Assembly: GCA_900757185.1 (NCBI GenBank)
Contig: CAAEMX010000031.1
Coordinates: 1 to 48,468 of the forward strand
Length of the DNA: 48,468 bases
Source: an uncultured Collinsella sp.
GTDB taxonomy: Bacteria; Actinomycetota; Coriobacteriia; Coriobacteriales; Coriobacteriaceae
Direction: 5' to 3'
Shown: piece after piece, positions 9,030 to 16,392 of the stretch
Position numbering within the stretch: the first letter of the stretch is position 1
How the letters are laid out: each line of letters begins with the position of its first letter
Program-made: the position numbers and the translations under genes
The notes under the pieces: model-generated
Told to the model about the DNA's origin: nothing
The model's input: the letters and a program-made list of their open reading frames with translations, nothing else
Database searches by the model: none

Positions 9030-9995
9030 CTAAAAATTCCTATCGAGGAAGTCGTTGACTGTGGTCCAGTAGAGCTTGGGGTCAACTTGCGCACTCTTGG
9101 CGTGGGTGGCGCCATGGATGGTGAGCTTTTGCTTGGCCTTGCTGGCGCACGCCTCGTAGTTTTGGTCGAGCATACTGTACGGCACAAAGGTGTCCTGGTC
9201 GCCGTGGATAAACAGCATGGGAACCGTCGCGTGTTTGAGTTGCTCCACACTGCTTGCCTTATGAAAGTCGTAGCCCGCGCGCACGTTGCACACCAAGTTC
9301 GCTACATCGAGCAAGGGAAAGCTGGGCAGGCCGAACACGTCCTTGAGCTGCAGGGAAAACTCGTCCCAAACGCTCGTGTAGCCGCAGTCCTCGATGATGC
9401 ATTTTACGTTTGCAGGCAACGATTCCCCCGCGACGTTCATGGCGGTTGCCGCACCCATCGACTCGCCAAAGACCAGGATACGTGCCTCGGGGTCAGCCTG
9501 AACGATTCGCTCGATCCATGCGACGATGTCAAGGCGCTCGGGCCAGCCCATGCCGATATAGTCGCTGCCGGAGCGCTCATGGGCGCGGGCGGCGGGTGCG
9601 AGCACGTTCATGCCGCGGTCGTGGAAGCGCTTGACGTATCGGGCCATGCCGATGGGCTCGTCGGTGTATCCGTGCAGGCAGATAGCGTAATCGTGCGTGC
9701 TCTCCGGGCCGGCAAAATACCAAGCGGCAAGCTCGGTCCCGTCATCTGCGGTGAGGTTGCTGCTCTCGCGATGCTCTTTGAACCACGCCCGCGCCTCGAC
9801 TGCCTCGGCGTCTAACTGCTCGCCCTTTTTGGTGTCCTTGCCGTCCTGCATCATCTTCATGGTGTACGGCGCTTGGGGGTTCAGAGCAAAGTCAAACAAA
9901 AAGTTGCCGGCAAATCCGAGCAGCGCGACGACGAGCACCAACGCAACAACGCCGGCTATCTTGAGCTTCCGATGGGGGCGCGTGTTTTGAGCCAT
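9030..9995 (-). CDS. Membrane-anchored alpha/beta hydrolase
   Basis: A 321-residue serine hydrolase. Residues 13-33 form a hydrophobic anchor after a basic N-terminus, so the catalytic domain is probably outside the membrane. The nucleophile elbow is GESMG in ILVFGESMG. An oxyanion-region motif HGYTDEP comes before it, and the acid and histidine are likely the Asp in HGDQDTFVP and the His in IHGATHAKS near the end. This arrangement resembles the BAAT/FrsA-like or YqkD-type hydrolases. GAGGAG lies before the start on the minus strand. It is transcribed away from the hemolysin III gene. Substrate unknown. Confidence 0.88.
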   Translation of the reverse strand: MAQNTRPHRKLKIAGVVALVLVVALLGFAGNFLFDFALNPQAPYTMKMMQDGKDTKKGEQLDAEAVEARAWFKEHRESSNLTADDGTELAAWYFAGPESTHDYAICLHGYTDEPIGMARYVKRFHDRGMNVLAPAARAHERSGSDYIGMGWPERLDIVAWIERIVQADPEARILVFGESMGAATAMNVAGESLPANVKCIIEDCGYTSVWDEFSLQLKDVFGLPSFPLLDVANLVCNVRAGYDFHKASSVEQLKHATVPMLFIHGDQDTFVPYSMLDQNYEACASKAKQKLTIHGATHAKSAQVDPKLYWTTVNDFLDRNF

Positions 9996-10116
9996 AAGGT
10001 CTTCTCCTCTAAGATGTTAATACGTCAACAATTAAACGAAGCGCATTATGGACGTTCGCCGTTGATGCGTCAACAAGCAAAGAATGGGTAAACAAAGGGG
10101 CACACATGGTGCAAAT

Positions 10117-10146
10117 TTCGCACGTACCCAGACGCTTTGATATAGT
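10117..10146 (+). promoter_or_regulatory. Candidate promoter of the hemolysin III gene
   Basis: TTCGCA at 10117-10122 and TATAGT at 10141-10146 are separated by 18 bases and fit a housekeeping promoter moderately well. Upstream, GTTGATGCGTCAAC at about 10061-10074 is a dyad, and CGTCAACAA occurs twice between the divergent genes, so a regulator site is possible. Confidence 0.4.
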
Positions 10147-10181
10147 GTTGAGAACTATTTACGTTGGAGGATGTAACCGTC

Positions 10182-10865
10182 ATGTCCGATTCGAGCGACA
10201 GTTCTAAGCCGCGACCCAAGACCGCGGCCGTTCCACACTACACGGTGGGCGAGGAGATCATGAACTCCGTCACCCATGGTGTCGGCTGTCTGCTGGGTAT
10301 CGCGGGCCTGGTGCTCCTGATCGTATTCGCTGCCTTGCGTGGCGGGGGCCCGGCCCACATGGCCGCGGCAATCGTCTACGGCGCCAGCATTATTCTCGAA
10401 TACCTTGCCTCCACGCTCTACCATGCGATTCAGCCCGCGGGCGCCAAGCGTGTGTTTCGCATCATCGACCACAGCTGCATCTACCTGCTCATTGCCGGCA
10501 GCTATACGCCGTTTTGCCTCATCACGCTCGCAAACGACGGCGGCCCTATGCTGTTCTTTGCCGTATGGGCCATCGCCATTATCGGCATCGCCCTCGAGTG
10601 CTTTATGCGCGAGCGCCAGCCGCATTGGGTAGGCGGCCTGGTCTATCTGCTGATGGGCTGGCTCGTCGTCTTTAAGCTGCCCGAGCTCGTGTCGCTGCTC
10701 AACCCCGTGGCGCTTGCCCTGCTCGCCGTCGGCGGCGTGTGCTACACCGTGGGCGTGCCGTTCTATATCGCCAAAAACGTGCGCTATCTGCACAGCGTGT
10801 TTCACCTGTGGGTGCTCGCCGGCAGCATCTTCCAGTTCATGGCGGTGATTCTCTTCGTAATCTAG
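10182..10865 (+). CDS. Hemolysin III / YqfA family membrane protein
   Basis: A 227-residue protein with seven hydrophobic segments. It matches the hemolysin III (PAQR-like) family through YTVGEEIMNSVTHGVG near residue 20, the STLYH stretch, and IDHSCIYLLIAGSYTPF. The conserved histidines and serine are the metal-site residues expected in the PAQR superfamily. Cytolytic activity is claimed for one Bacillus member only, so the real role is unclear. ATG 10182 follows GGAGG at 10166-10170. A TTG at 10164 in the same frame overlaps that site and is not favoured. Confidence 0.88.
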   Translation: MSDSSDSSKPRPKTAAVPHYTVGEEIMNSVTHGVGCLLGIAGLVLLIVFAALRGGGPAHMAAAIVYGASIILEYLASTLYHAIQPAGAKRVFRIIDHSCIYLLIAGSYTPFCLITLANDGGPMLFFAVWAIAIIGIALECFMRERQPHWVGGLVYLLMGWLVVFKLPELVSLLNPVALALLAVGGVCYTVGVPFYIAKNVRYLHSVFHLWVLAGSIFQFMAVILFVI

Positions 10866-10975
10866 CGACCACGCCTGCGCGCCCGCGTCCTCGTTTGGGC
10901 GCCGGTGCAATTGCCGTATCCGTCATCAACGTTTTACCCTAACGTCCCGAATCTTGGAGGTTCGAGAAACTCCCG

Positions 10976-12349
10976 ATGGACATAACCATCTCCCTTATCA
11001 CCACCCTCGTTTTGACCCTCATCAACGGCTACTTCTCCATGTCCGAGATGGCACTCACCACGGCCAAGCGCGCCGTGCTGGAGCACGAGGCCGAGGAAGG
11101 CGACAAGCGCGCCGAGCGTGCCATTAAGCTGGCTGCCGACTCCGACCAGCTGTTGGCCACCATCCAGGTTGCCATCACGCTCGTGGGCTTCGCCTCGTCC
11201 GCCGTCGCCTCGACGAGCCTGTCCGACCCGCTCGCCATGTGGCTCATGAGCTTTGGCATCGCGCCGCTCTCCGCCATCGCGCGCGGCCTGGCGCCGGTCA
11301 TCATCACCGTCGCCGTCGCCTTTGTGTCCATTGTGATTGGCGAGCTCGTCCCCAAGCGCATCGGCCTGGCCAATGCCGAAGGCGTATCCAAGCAGGTCGT
11401 GGGACCGCTCTCCGTGTTCCAAAAGATCGCCCGCCCGCTCGTGTGGCTGACTGGCGCCTGCTCCGACGGCCTGGCCCGCATCCTGCGCATCAAGAGCGCC
11501 GACGACCGCCAGAACGTCTCGGAAGAAGAGATCAAGTACATGGTCTCGGAGCAGGACGACCTGCTCGACGAGGAAAAGCGCATGATTCACGAGATCTTCG
11601 ACCTGGGCGACACCGTTGCCCGCGAGGTCATGGTGCCGCGCGTGGACACCACCATGTGCGAGGACGACGAGACGGTCGCCGACGTGTTGTCCACCATGCG
11701 CCAGACCGGCTTTAGCCGCATCCCCGTCTATCATGAGGATCCCGACAACGTCGCGGGCATCGCGCACATTAAGGACCTGATTCAGCCCGCGCTCGACGGC
11801 AAGGGCGACCAGCCCATCGCCGGCTTTTTGCGCGACGCCACCTTTGTGCCCGACACCAAGGACATCCTGCCGCTGCTGTCCGAGATGCAGACCTCGCACG
11901 ACCAGATCGTGGTCGTCGTGGACGAGTACGGCGGCACGGCCGGCATCATCACCATCGAGGATATCGTCGAGGAGATCGTCGGCGAGATCGAGGACGAGTT
12001 CGACCCCGACAACAAGTACCTCACGCGCCTCTCGCGCCGTGAGTGGCTCGTCGATGGGCGTTTTTCGTGCGATGACGCGATTGAGCTTGGTTGGCCGCTC
12101 GAGGAAAGCGATGATTATGAGACCATCGCCGGCTGGATTTTGGAGCTTTGCGACTCGGTGCCCGACATCGGAGAGGTGTTTGAGGTCGCGGGGTACAAGT
12201 TCAAGGTACAGTCGATGCGTGGCCAGCGCATCTCGCTCATTCGCGTGATCGCTCCGGCCGAAACCGATAAGAAGGATTCCGAGTCTTCGGCAGAGAAGCC
12301 GGCGGCGTCGGGTGCGGGTTCTGCGGACCCGCACGACGGCGACGAGTAG
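10976..12349 (+). CDS. CNNM/CBS/CorC-domain membrane protein (hemolysin C-like)
   Basis: A 457-residue protein with the full layout of the CNNM/CorC family. The DUF21 membrane domain occupies residues 1-190 with four hydrophobic stretches. A CBS pair follows at about 205-330, with REVMVPRVD leading into the first CBS and VVVDEYGGTAGIITIED in the second. A CorC/HlyC C-terminal domain occupies about 350-430, followed by a charged tail. Relatives in bacteria are linked to magnesium or cobalt efflux. GGAGG lies 15 bases before ATG 10976, a rather long spacing. The next gene starts 24 bases later and may be co-transcribed. Confidence 0.9.
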   Translation: MDITISLITTLVLTLINGYFSMSEMALTTAKRAVLEHEAEEGDKRAERAIKLAADSDQLLATIQVAITLVGFASSAVASTSLSDPLAMWLMSFGIAPLSAIARGLAPVIITVAVAFVSIVIGELVPKRIGLANAEGVSKQVVGPLSVFQKIARPLVWLTGACSDGLARILRIKSADDRQNVSEEEIKYMVSEQDDLLDEEKRMIHEIFDLGDTVAREVMVPRVDTTMCEDDETVADVLSTMRQTGFSRIPVYHEDPDNVAGIAHIKDLIQPALDGKGDQPIAGFLRDATFVPDTKDILPLLSEMQTSHDQIVVVVDEYGGTAGIITIEDIVEEIVGEIEDEFDPDNKYLTRLSRREWLVDGRFSCDDAIELGWPLEESDDYETIAGWILELCDSVPDIGEVFEVAGYKFKVQSMRGQRISLIRVIAPAETDKKDSESSAEKPAASGAGSADPHDGDE

Positions 12350-12373
12350 GGCAAGGAAGAGTAGGGGAGAGTT

Positions 12374-13201
12374 ATGGCAGGCCTGTTCAACATCCTTAAG
12401 GTCACCGTCAGCGAGGACAAGATCTGCGCGCATGTGCTGGTGAACCCCGGCATGCCGCTCATGACCTCGGAGGATATCGAGGCCACGGCGCGCGTGTACT
12501 ACCTGGTGCCCGCGATTGCCAAGCATTTGTGCCTGGGCGATTCGGGTCGCGAGTTCCAGGACTGCATGGGCCAGACCGAGCTTTGCCACCTGCTGGAGCA
12601 CGTGACGGTCGAGCTCATGAACGAGACCGGTCTTGCCGGCAGCATCTCGTGCGGTCGCACCCGCGTGAGCGAGCACGACGAGCGTGTCTTTGAGGTTGAG
12701 CTTTCGTGTCCCGATGACGCGTTGGCCATTGGTGCGCTGTCGTCGGCGACCTTTATGATGGACTGGGCGTACCTGCACGCCGATCAGCCGGCCCCCGACG
12801 TGGAAGGCACGGTCGCTGGCCTGCGCAACCTGGTGCTGGGCATGCGCGCCGAGGCCGAGGGCAAGGACCCGCACGAGGCCGTTGCCGCTGCGAACGGCGA
12901 GGACGCGGCCGAGGATGCGCCCGAGGGCGACGCTCCCGCCGACGCCGAGCCCGTTGCCGAGGCGTCTGCCGAGCCCGAGCCCGCGGAGCCCCAAGGCGTC
13001 CCGAGCTTTGACGACGAGCCGCAGATGCCAATCGATACCGAGGGTGCGGTCGCCGAGAACCACGAGGCCCCCGCGGCCGTCTTTGGCGGTGCGGCAACGG
13101 CTCCGTCCGGCTCGGCGCACGAGGGCAACCTGCCGCTCGTTGATGGCGCCGGCGAGGATCCGGCCGCCACGGTCGCCATGCCGGCTGCGCCTCAGGAGTA
13201 G
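12374..13201 (+). CDS. Stand-alone protein resembling the cyanophycin synthetase N-domain
   Basis: A 275-residue soluble protein. Residues 45-130 read like the N-terminal domain of cyanophycin synthetase (CphA). The likeness includes LVPAIAKHLCLG, then a GREF segment, LLEHVTVELMNETGL at 73-87 where CphA has an EHVALELQ..AG motif, and CGRTR at 93-97 where CphA has FGRTR. The ATP-grasp and Mur-ligase domains of CphA are absent. Residues 135-275 are an Ala/Glu/Pro-rich acidic tail, probably disordered. A clear GGGGAGAG ribosome site precedes ATG 12374. It follows the CBS/CorC gene closely. The resemblance is judged by eye, and function is unknown. Confidence 0.75.
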   Translation: MAGLFNILKVTVSEDKICAHVLVNPGMPLMTSEDIEATARVYYLVPAIAKHLCLGDSGREFQDCMGQTELCHLLEHVTVELMNETGLAGSISCGRTRVSEHDERVFEVELSCPDDALAIGALSSATFMMDWAYLHADQPAPDVEGTVAGLRNLVLGMRAEAEGKDPHEAVAAANGEDAAEDAPEGDAPADAEPVAEASAEPEPAEPQGVPSFDDEPQMPIDTEGAVAENHEAPAAVFGGAATAPSGSAHEGNLPLVDGAGEDPAATVAMPAAPQE

Positions 13202-13280
13202 GCTCACTCGCTTATCACCATCATGTACCTGCGCTTTTACCGTACGCAGATGAGCGCGACGGTAAGTGTTGCGCTGCGGG

Positions 13281-13286
13281 TATAAT
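13281..13286 (+). promoter_or_regulatory. -10 box of the YtxH gene
   Basis: A consensus TATAAT preceded by GGG. No good -35 box lies 16-18 bases upstream. It would give a leader of about 45 bases before the YtxH start. Confidence 0.45.
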
Positions 13287-13337
13287 GGACAGCATTCAAA
13301 CGGTGGGCATCGAGGTGCCCGCAGGAGAGGAATGATC

Positions 13338-13727
13338 ATGGGAAAGACTTTCAGCTTTGTCTCCGGTGCGCTCTTTGGTGCTGCTGCCGGCGCTATCATC
13401 GGCGTTGCTCTGGCCCCGCGCTCGGGTGCCGAGACCCGCGCCATGGCCGCCGATATCGCCAACGATGCCTGGGACAACATGCGTGACACCTACGAGCACG
13501 GTGCCGAGGAGGCTCGTGCCGCGGTCAACGACTTTGGTCCGATGGTCGACGCCAAGACCGATGACCTGCGCGCCAAGGTCGACCTGGCCCGCGAGCGCAT
13601 GGACCAGCTCCGCGAGCAGCTCAACGATGCCATCTCGGGCGGCAACGTGACGCCCGCTGCCGACGTCGTGGTCGAGAACGTCGCTGAGGCCGACACCGAG
13701 GCCACGGAGCCCTCGACCGAGGCATAA
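13338..13727 (+). CDS. YtxH domain protein
   Basis: A 129-residue protein. Residues 5-30 are a glycine- and alanine-rich hydrophobic segment, GALFGAAAGAIIGVALAPRS, followed by GAETR, the hallmark of the YtxH/gas-vesicle-like family. A helical, charged region likely to form a coiled coil follows to about residue 100. Such small membrane-attached proteins often respond to stress; the function is not known. ATG 13338 is seven bases after AGGAGAGG, while the in-frame ATG at 13332 is too close. Its stop overlaps the next start by one base. Confidence 0.87.
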   Translation: MGKTFSFVSGALFGAAAGAIIGVALAPRSGAETRAMAADIANDAWDNMRDTYEHGAEEARAAVNDFGPMVDAKTDDLRAKVDLARERMDQLREQLNDAISGGNVTPAADVVVENVAEADTEATEPSTEA

Positions 13728-14482
13728 TGCGCGCAGGGGATTTTGTCGGCGTCAAGGTTTATCGCAAACCTGCCGAAGACAAGCGCACCAAAAAGGACGG
13801 CACGCCGCGCAGCCCTAAAAAGCTCGGCAAGATTCACTTTCCCGTCTTTACCCCGGGCGGCACGCGCGTGGTGGGCTTTATGGTCCGCCAGTCCGATATC
13901 GCGGGTATGATCGAGCGCCCCGACCGCTTTGTGGCGCTCGATGCCATCGGCGTCTATGAGGGTGCCGTCGCGGTCGACGACGTCAAGGGCACCTACGATG
14001 CCGCCGCGGCCAAGCGCCTCGATATCAACCTAGACGATTGCATCATTTGGGTTGGCATGGACGTGCGCACGGAATCGGGCGATGTCGTGGGCTACTGTTC
14101 GGACGTTGAGTTCAAGCCGCGCTCGGGTATTGTGCAGATGTTCTACGTGACCGCCGGTGCCGCTTCGAGCGTGCTGGTGGGCGACACGCAGGTGCCGCCG
14201 ACGATGCTGCGCGGCTACGAGAACGGCGCGATGATTGTCTCGGACGAGGTCAAGACGCTCGGGTATTCGGGCGGCGCGGCCGCCAAGGCTGCCGAGGCCA
14301 GTGTCGTGGTGGGCGATAAGGTCAAGAAGGGCGCCAAGGTGCTCGATGACAAGGGATCGGTCGCCGTGGACAAAGGCAGCCGCGCACTGGGCAAGCAGCT
14401 CGGCAAGACGCGCGGTATGTTCAAGGCCTTTAAGGACGAATATCAAAAGGCGAGCGGGGGCTCGTCAAAAGCTAGCAAATAG
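13727..14482 (+). CDS. PRC-barrel-like protein
   Basis: A 251-residue soluble protein. Two beta-rich modules with PRC-barrel character occupy about residues 20-85 and 95-165. The pattern is KLGKIHFPVFTPGGTRVVGF in the first and IIWVGMDVRTESGDVVGYCSDVEF in the second. A lysine- and alanine-rich helical tail follows. PRC barrels often sit on membranes or bind partners, and the MgtE-like protein at 16393 begins with a similar module. The start codon overlaps the YtxH stop (TAATG), so the two genes are translationally coupled and probably work together. Confidence 0.7.
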   Translation: MRAGDFVGVKVYRKPAEDKRTKKDGTPRSPKKLGKIHFPVFTPGGTRVVGFMVRQSDIAGMIERPDRFVALDAIGVYEGAVAVDDVKGTYDAAAAKRLDINLDDCIIWVGMDVRTESGDVVGYCSDVEFKPRSGIVQMFYVTAGAASSVLVGDTQVPPTMLRGYENGAMIVSDEVKTLGYSGGAAAKAAEASVVVGDKVKKGAKVLDDKGSVAVDKGSRALGKQLGKTRGMFKAFKDEYQKASGGSSKASK

Positions 14483-14503
14483 CGACGTACCAAATGATGG
14501 GAG

Positions 14504-14540
14504 GCGAGCCGGAGACATGTTGCTCCGGCTCGCTGTGTTT
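14504..14540 (+). terminator. Hairpin between PRC and deacetylase-like genes
   Basis: GCGAGCCGGAG at 14504-14514 pairs with CTCCGGCTCGC at 14523-14533, followed by TGTGTTT. It can end the YtxH-PRC transcript, though the T-tract is poor. The next gene starts only 21 bases after the stem, so some read-through is likely. Confidence 0.6.
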
Positions 14541-14554
14541 ATGGGGGAGGGCAC

Positions 14555-15961
14555 ATGCGCCAAAACGAATCTAACTTAAACGGGCGCTCGGGTGCGCGTC
14601 CGACGGCGCGCCGCGACCTGGGGCAACTGCCCAGCGGTCAGCGTCGACGTCGCCGTAAGCCCGGTGCGATGTACCTCAACCATAGCCGTGGGTTTAGCGA
14701 TCGCAGCGCGCGCATCGGCAACGGGCGCTCGCCGCGCCGACCGTCCCGTCTGCCCTATGCGCTTATCGCCGTGGGTTGCGCGCTCGTGCTGTTTATCGCT
14801 GCCGTCGTGGGCTACGTCAACCGCAGCGTGGACGTGGAGCTCAACGGGCAAAAGACCGCGGTGCGCGTGGGTTCTACGTTGCAGAATCTTATCGACGATC
14901 AAAGCCTGACCGAAACGTACGACGCCGGCGATCTGCTGGCCGTCGACGACAGCGTGCTCAAGCGCCATGGCGGCGAAAAGCTGTCGGTGAAGGTCGACGG
15001 CAAGCGCGTGAAGCAGGGCAAATGGGATAGCCGTGAACTTGAGGGCGGCGAGAAGGTGACGGTCAAGGACGGCCGCAACGCGTATGAAAAGCACGAGGTC
15101 CAGGCCACGACTATCGAGCCAAAGCTCAAGGTCGAGGGCACGGGTGCCATTGAGTATGTCAAAACCTGGGGCGTTCAGGGCCGCTCCGAGGTATGGGTCG
15201 GCGAGCAGTCGGGCAAGACGCAGGACCGCGGCGAGGTCGTGCCCGCCACCGACTGCGTAGTCGAGTGCGCAAGCGTGGCGCCCAAGGGCAACGAAAAGTA
15301 CGTGGCCCTGACATTTGACGAGGGTCCGAGCGGCGCGACCAAGCAGATCCTGCAGGTGCTCAAGGAAAAGGGCGTCACGGCGACGTTCTTCCTTTCGGGC
15401 GATGCGGCCGAGGCCTCGCCTGCCACGGCCAAAGCGATTGTCGATGCCGGGTGCGAGATCGGCTCCAACAGCTACAGCGATGATTCGCTCAAGGGCGAGG
15501 ATCGCGAGACGGTGCGCAAACAGATCGCGAAGGGCACCGAGGCGATTAAGTCGGCGACCGGCGTCGAGACGATGTTGCTGCGTGCCCCCTACGCCGCGTT
15601 TGATGAGCAAAACTGGATCGATTCGATGGACCTGGTGTCCGCCGTGGTTTCGTGGAATATCGATTCGGGCGACTGGCTGCTCAACGGCGCTGACGAGCAA
15701 GTATCGACCGTGCTCGATTCGGTGACGCCAGGCAATATCGTGCTGCTCACCGATAGCGATGAGTGCGCCGAGCAGACGCTCGAGGCACTGCCGCAGATTA
15801 TCGATGGCCTTGTCGCCGACGGCTACAAGATCGTGACGCTCAGCGACCTGGTCAAGACGGACACGGCATTGAGCAAAAAACTCACCTCGTTCACCAAGGT
15901 TTCCATGCCCAAAAACGCCGTGTTCCCCCAACTCCCCGAGGACGACGACACCACAGAGTAG
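14555..15961 (+). CDS. Polysaccharide-deacetylase-like protein with altered active site
   Basis: A 468-residue protein. A basic N-terminus of about 65 residues leads to one membrane segment at 67-87. A region similar to the DUF348 module follows (DVELNGQKTAVRVGSTLQ at 93-110). From about 245 to 430 comes a NodB-like domain. The fold motifs are present, but the key residues differ. TFDEGP (253-258) replaces TFDDGP. NSYSD (305-309) stands where the two metal histidines (HxxxH) belong. LLTD (397-400) replaces LLHD. The domain therefore lacks the usual zinc ligands and may be a pseudoenzyme, perhaps binding cell-wall glycan. ATG 14555 follows GGGGAGG. The stop codon is the first three bases of a repeat. 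Confidence 0.85.
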   Translation: MRQNESNLNGRSGARPTARRDLGQLPSGQRRRRRKPGAMYLNHSRGFSDRSARIGNGRSPRRPSRLPYALIAVGCALVLFIAAVVGYVNRSVDVELNGQKTAVRVGSTLQNLIDDQSLTETYDAGDLLAVDDSVLKRHGGEKLSVKVDGKRVKQGKWDSRELEGGEKVTVKDGRNAYEKHEVQATTIEPKLKVEGTGAIEYVKTWGVQGRSEVWVGEQSGKTQDRGEVVPATDCVVECASVAPKGNEKYVALTFDEGPSGATKQILQVLKEKGVTATFFLSGDAAEASPATAKAIVDAGCEIGSNSYSDDSLKGEDRETVRKQIAKGTEAIKSATGVETMLLRAPYAAFDEQNWIDSMDLVSAVVSWNIDSGDWLLNGADEQVSTVLDSVTPGNIVLLTDSDECAEQTLEALPQIIDGLVADGYKIVTLSDLVKTDTALSKKLTSFTKVSMPKNAVFPQLPEDDDTTE

Positions 15962-16096
15962 TCATTGGGGACGTTCTTAAACGACTAGCCATTTGGGACA
16001 GTCTTGCGAAAACGCGACACTTGGGGACGTTCCTTTTCTGTCGCTCGCAAAGAGTGTCCCCGACGACTAGTCGTTTAAGAACGTCCCCAATGACTA
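15959..16096. repeat. Large GGGGAC foldback repeat
   Basis: A 138-base palindromic element. The outer arms are perfectly complementary over 30 bases, 15959-15988 and 16067-16096, each carrying GGGGAC and ending in ACTAG. Inner parts also pair (GGGACAGTCTTGCGA against TCGCAAAGAGTGTCCC). The outermost TAG is the stop codon of the preceding gene. It may serve as a bidirectional terminator. Same family as 3520-3893. Confidence 0.85.
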
Positions 16097-16170
16097 TGTC
16101 ACGGATACGTCAGCGTTTGGTATGCCTGCAATGTGCAGCGCATAAATTCGGTGCCGCAGCGCGATGCTGA

Positions 16171-16179
16171 TGCTATAGT
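16171..16179 (+). promoter_or_regulatory. Extended -10 promoter of the MgtE-like gene
   Basis: TGCTATAGT is an extended -10 (TG, one base, TATAGT). Transcription would start near 16186, leaving a leader of about 205 bases before the TTG start at 16393. Confidence 0.5.
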
Positions 16180-16194
16180 TACTGCGGTTAATGA

Positions 16195-16281
16195 GGGTCA
16201 AGAGAAAGGTTACAGGTGAAATCCAAACCTCGACCATACAGTCGATGACCCCATGCAGGTGCTTTTTGCGCATGCACGGGG
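16195..16281 (+). promoter_or_regulatory. Candidate structured leader RNA
   Basis: By eye the leader can fold as a compact three-way junction. P1 pairs GGGTCA (16195-16200) with TGACCC (16246-16251). P2 pairs AGGTT (16207-16211) with AACCT (16226-16230). P3 pairs CGAC (16231-16234) with GTCG (16241-16244). The 3' strand of P1 is also needed for a second strong hairpin, 16249-16281: CCCC and TGCA pair with TGCA and GGGG around TTTTT. The two folds exclude one another, as in riboswitches and attenuators. I could not match it to M-box, yybP-ykoY or cobalamin classes. Confidence 0.4.
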
Positions 16282-16392
16282 TGTGAGCGCCGAGCGGCGT
16301 GCCGCCCGCGCATGCGTATACATATCTAAAAGTCCACGGATTGCGTGCCGGCGTGGTCACGCGGTCCGCAGGAATAATGATGGGGAGCACCA

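Noticed and set aside
10934..13489. Long minus-strand open frame (851 codons)
   Set aside because: It spans the opposite strand of three good genes and gives a low-complexity product; a typical high-G+C artefact.
16195..16392. Cobalamin riboswitch
   Set aside because: ACAGGTGAAATCC resembles one cobalamin element, but the B12-box and the CCGCCACTG-type core are absent, and the downstream genes are metal transporters.
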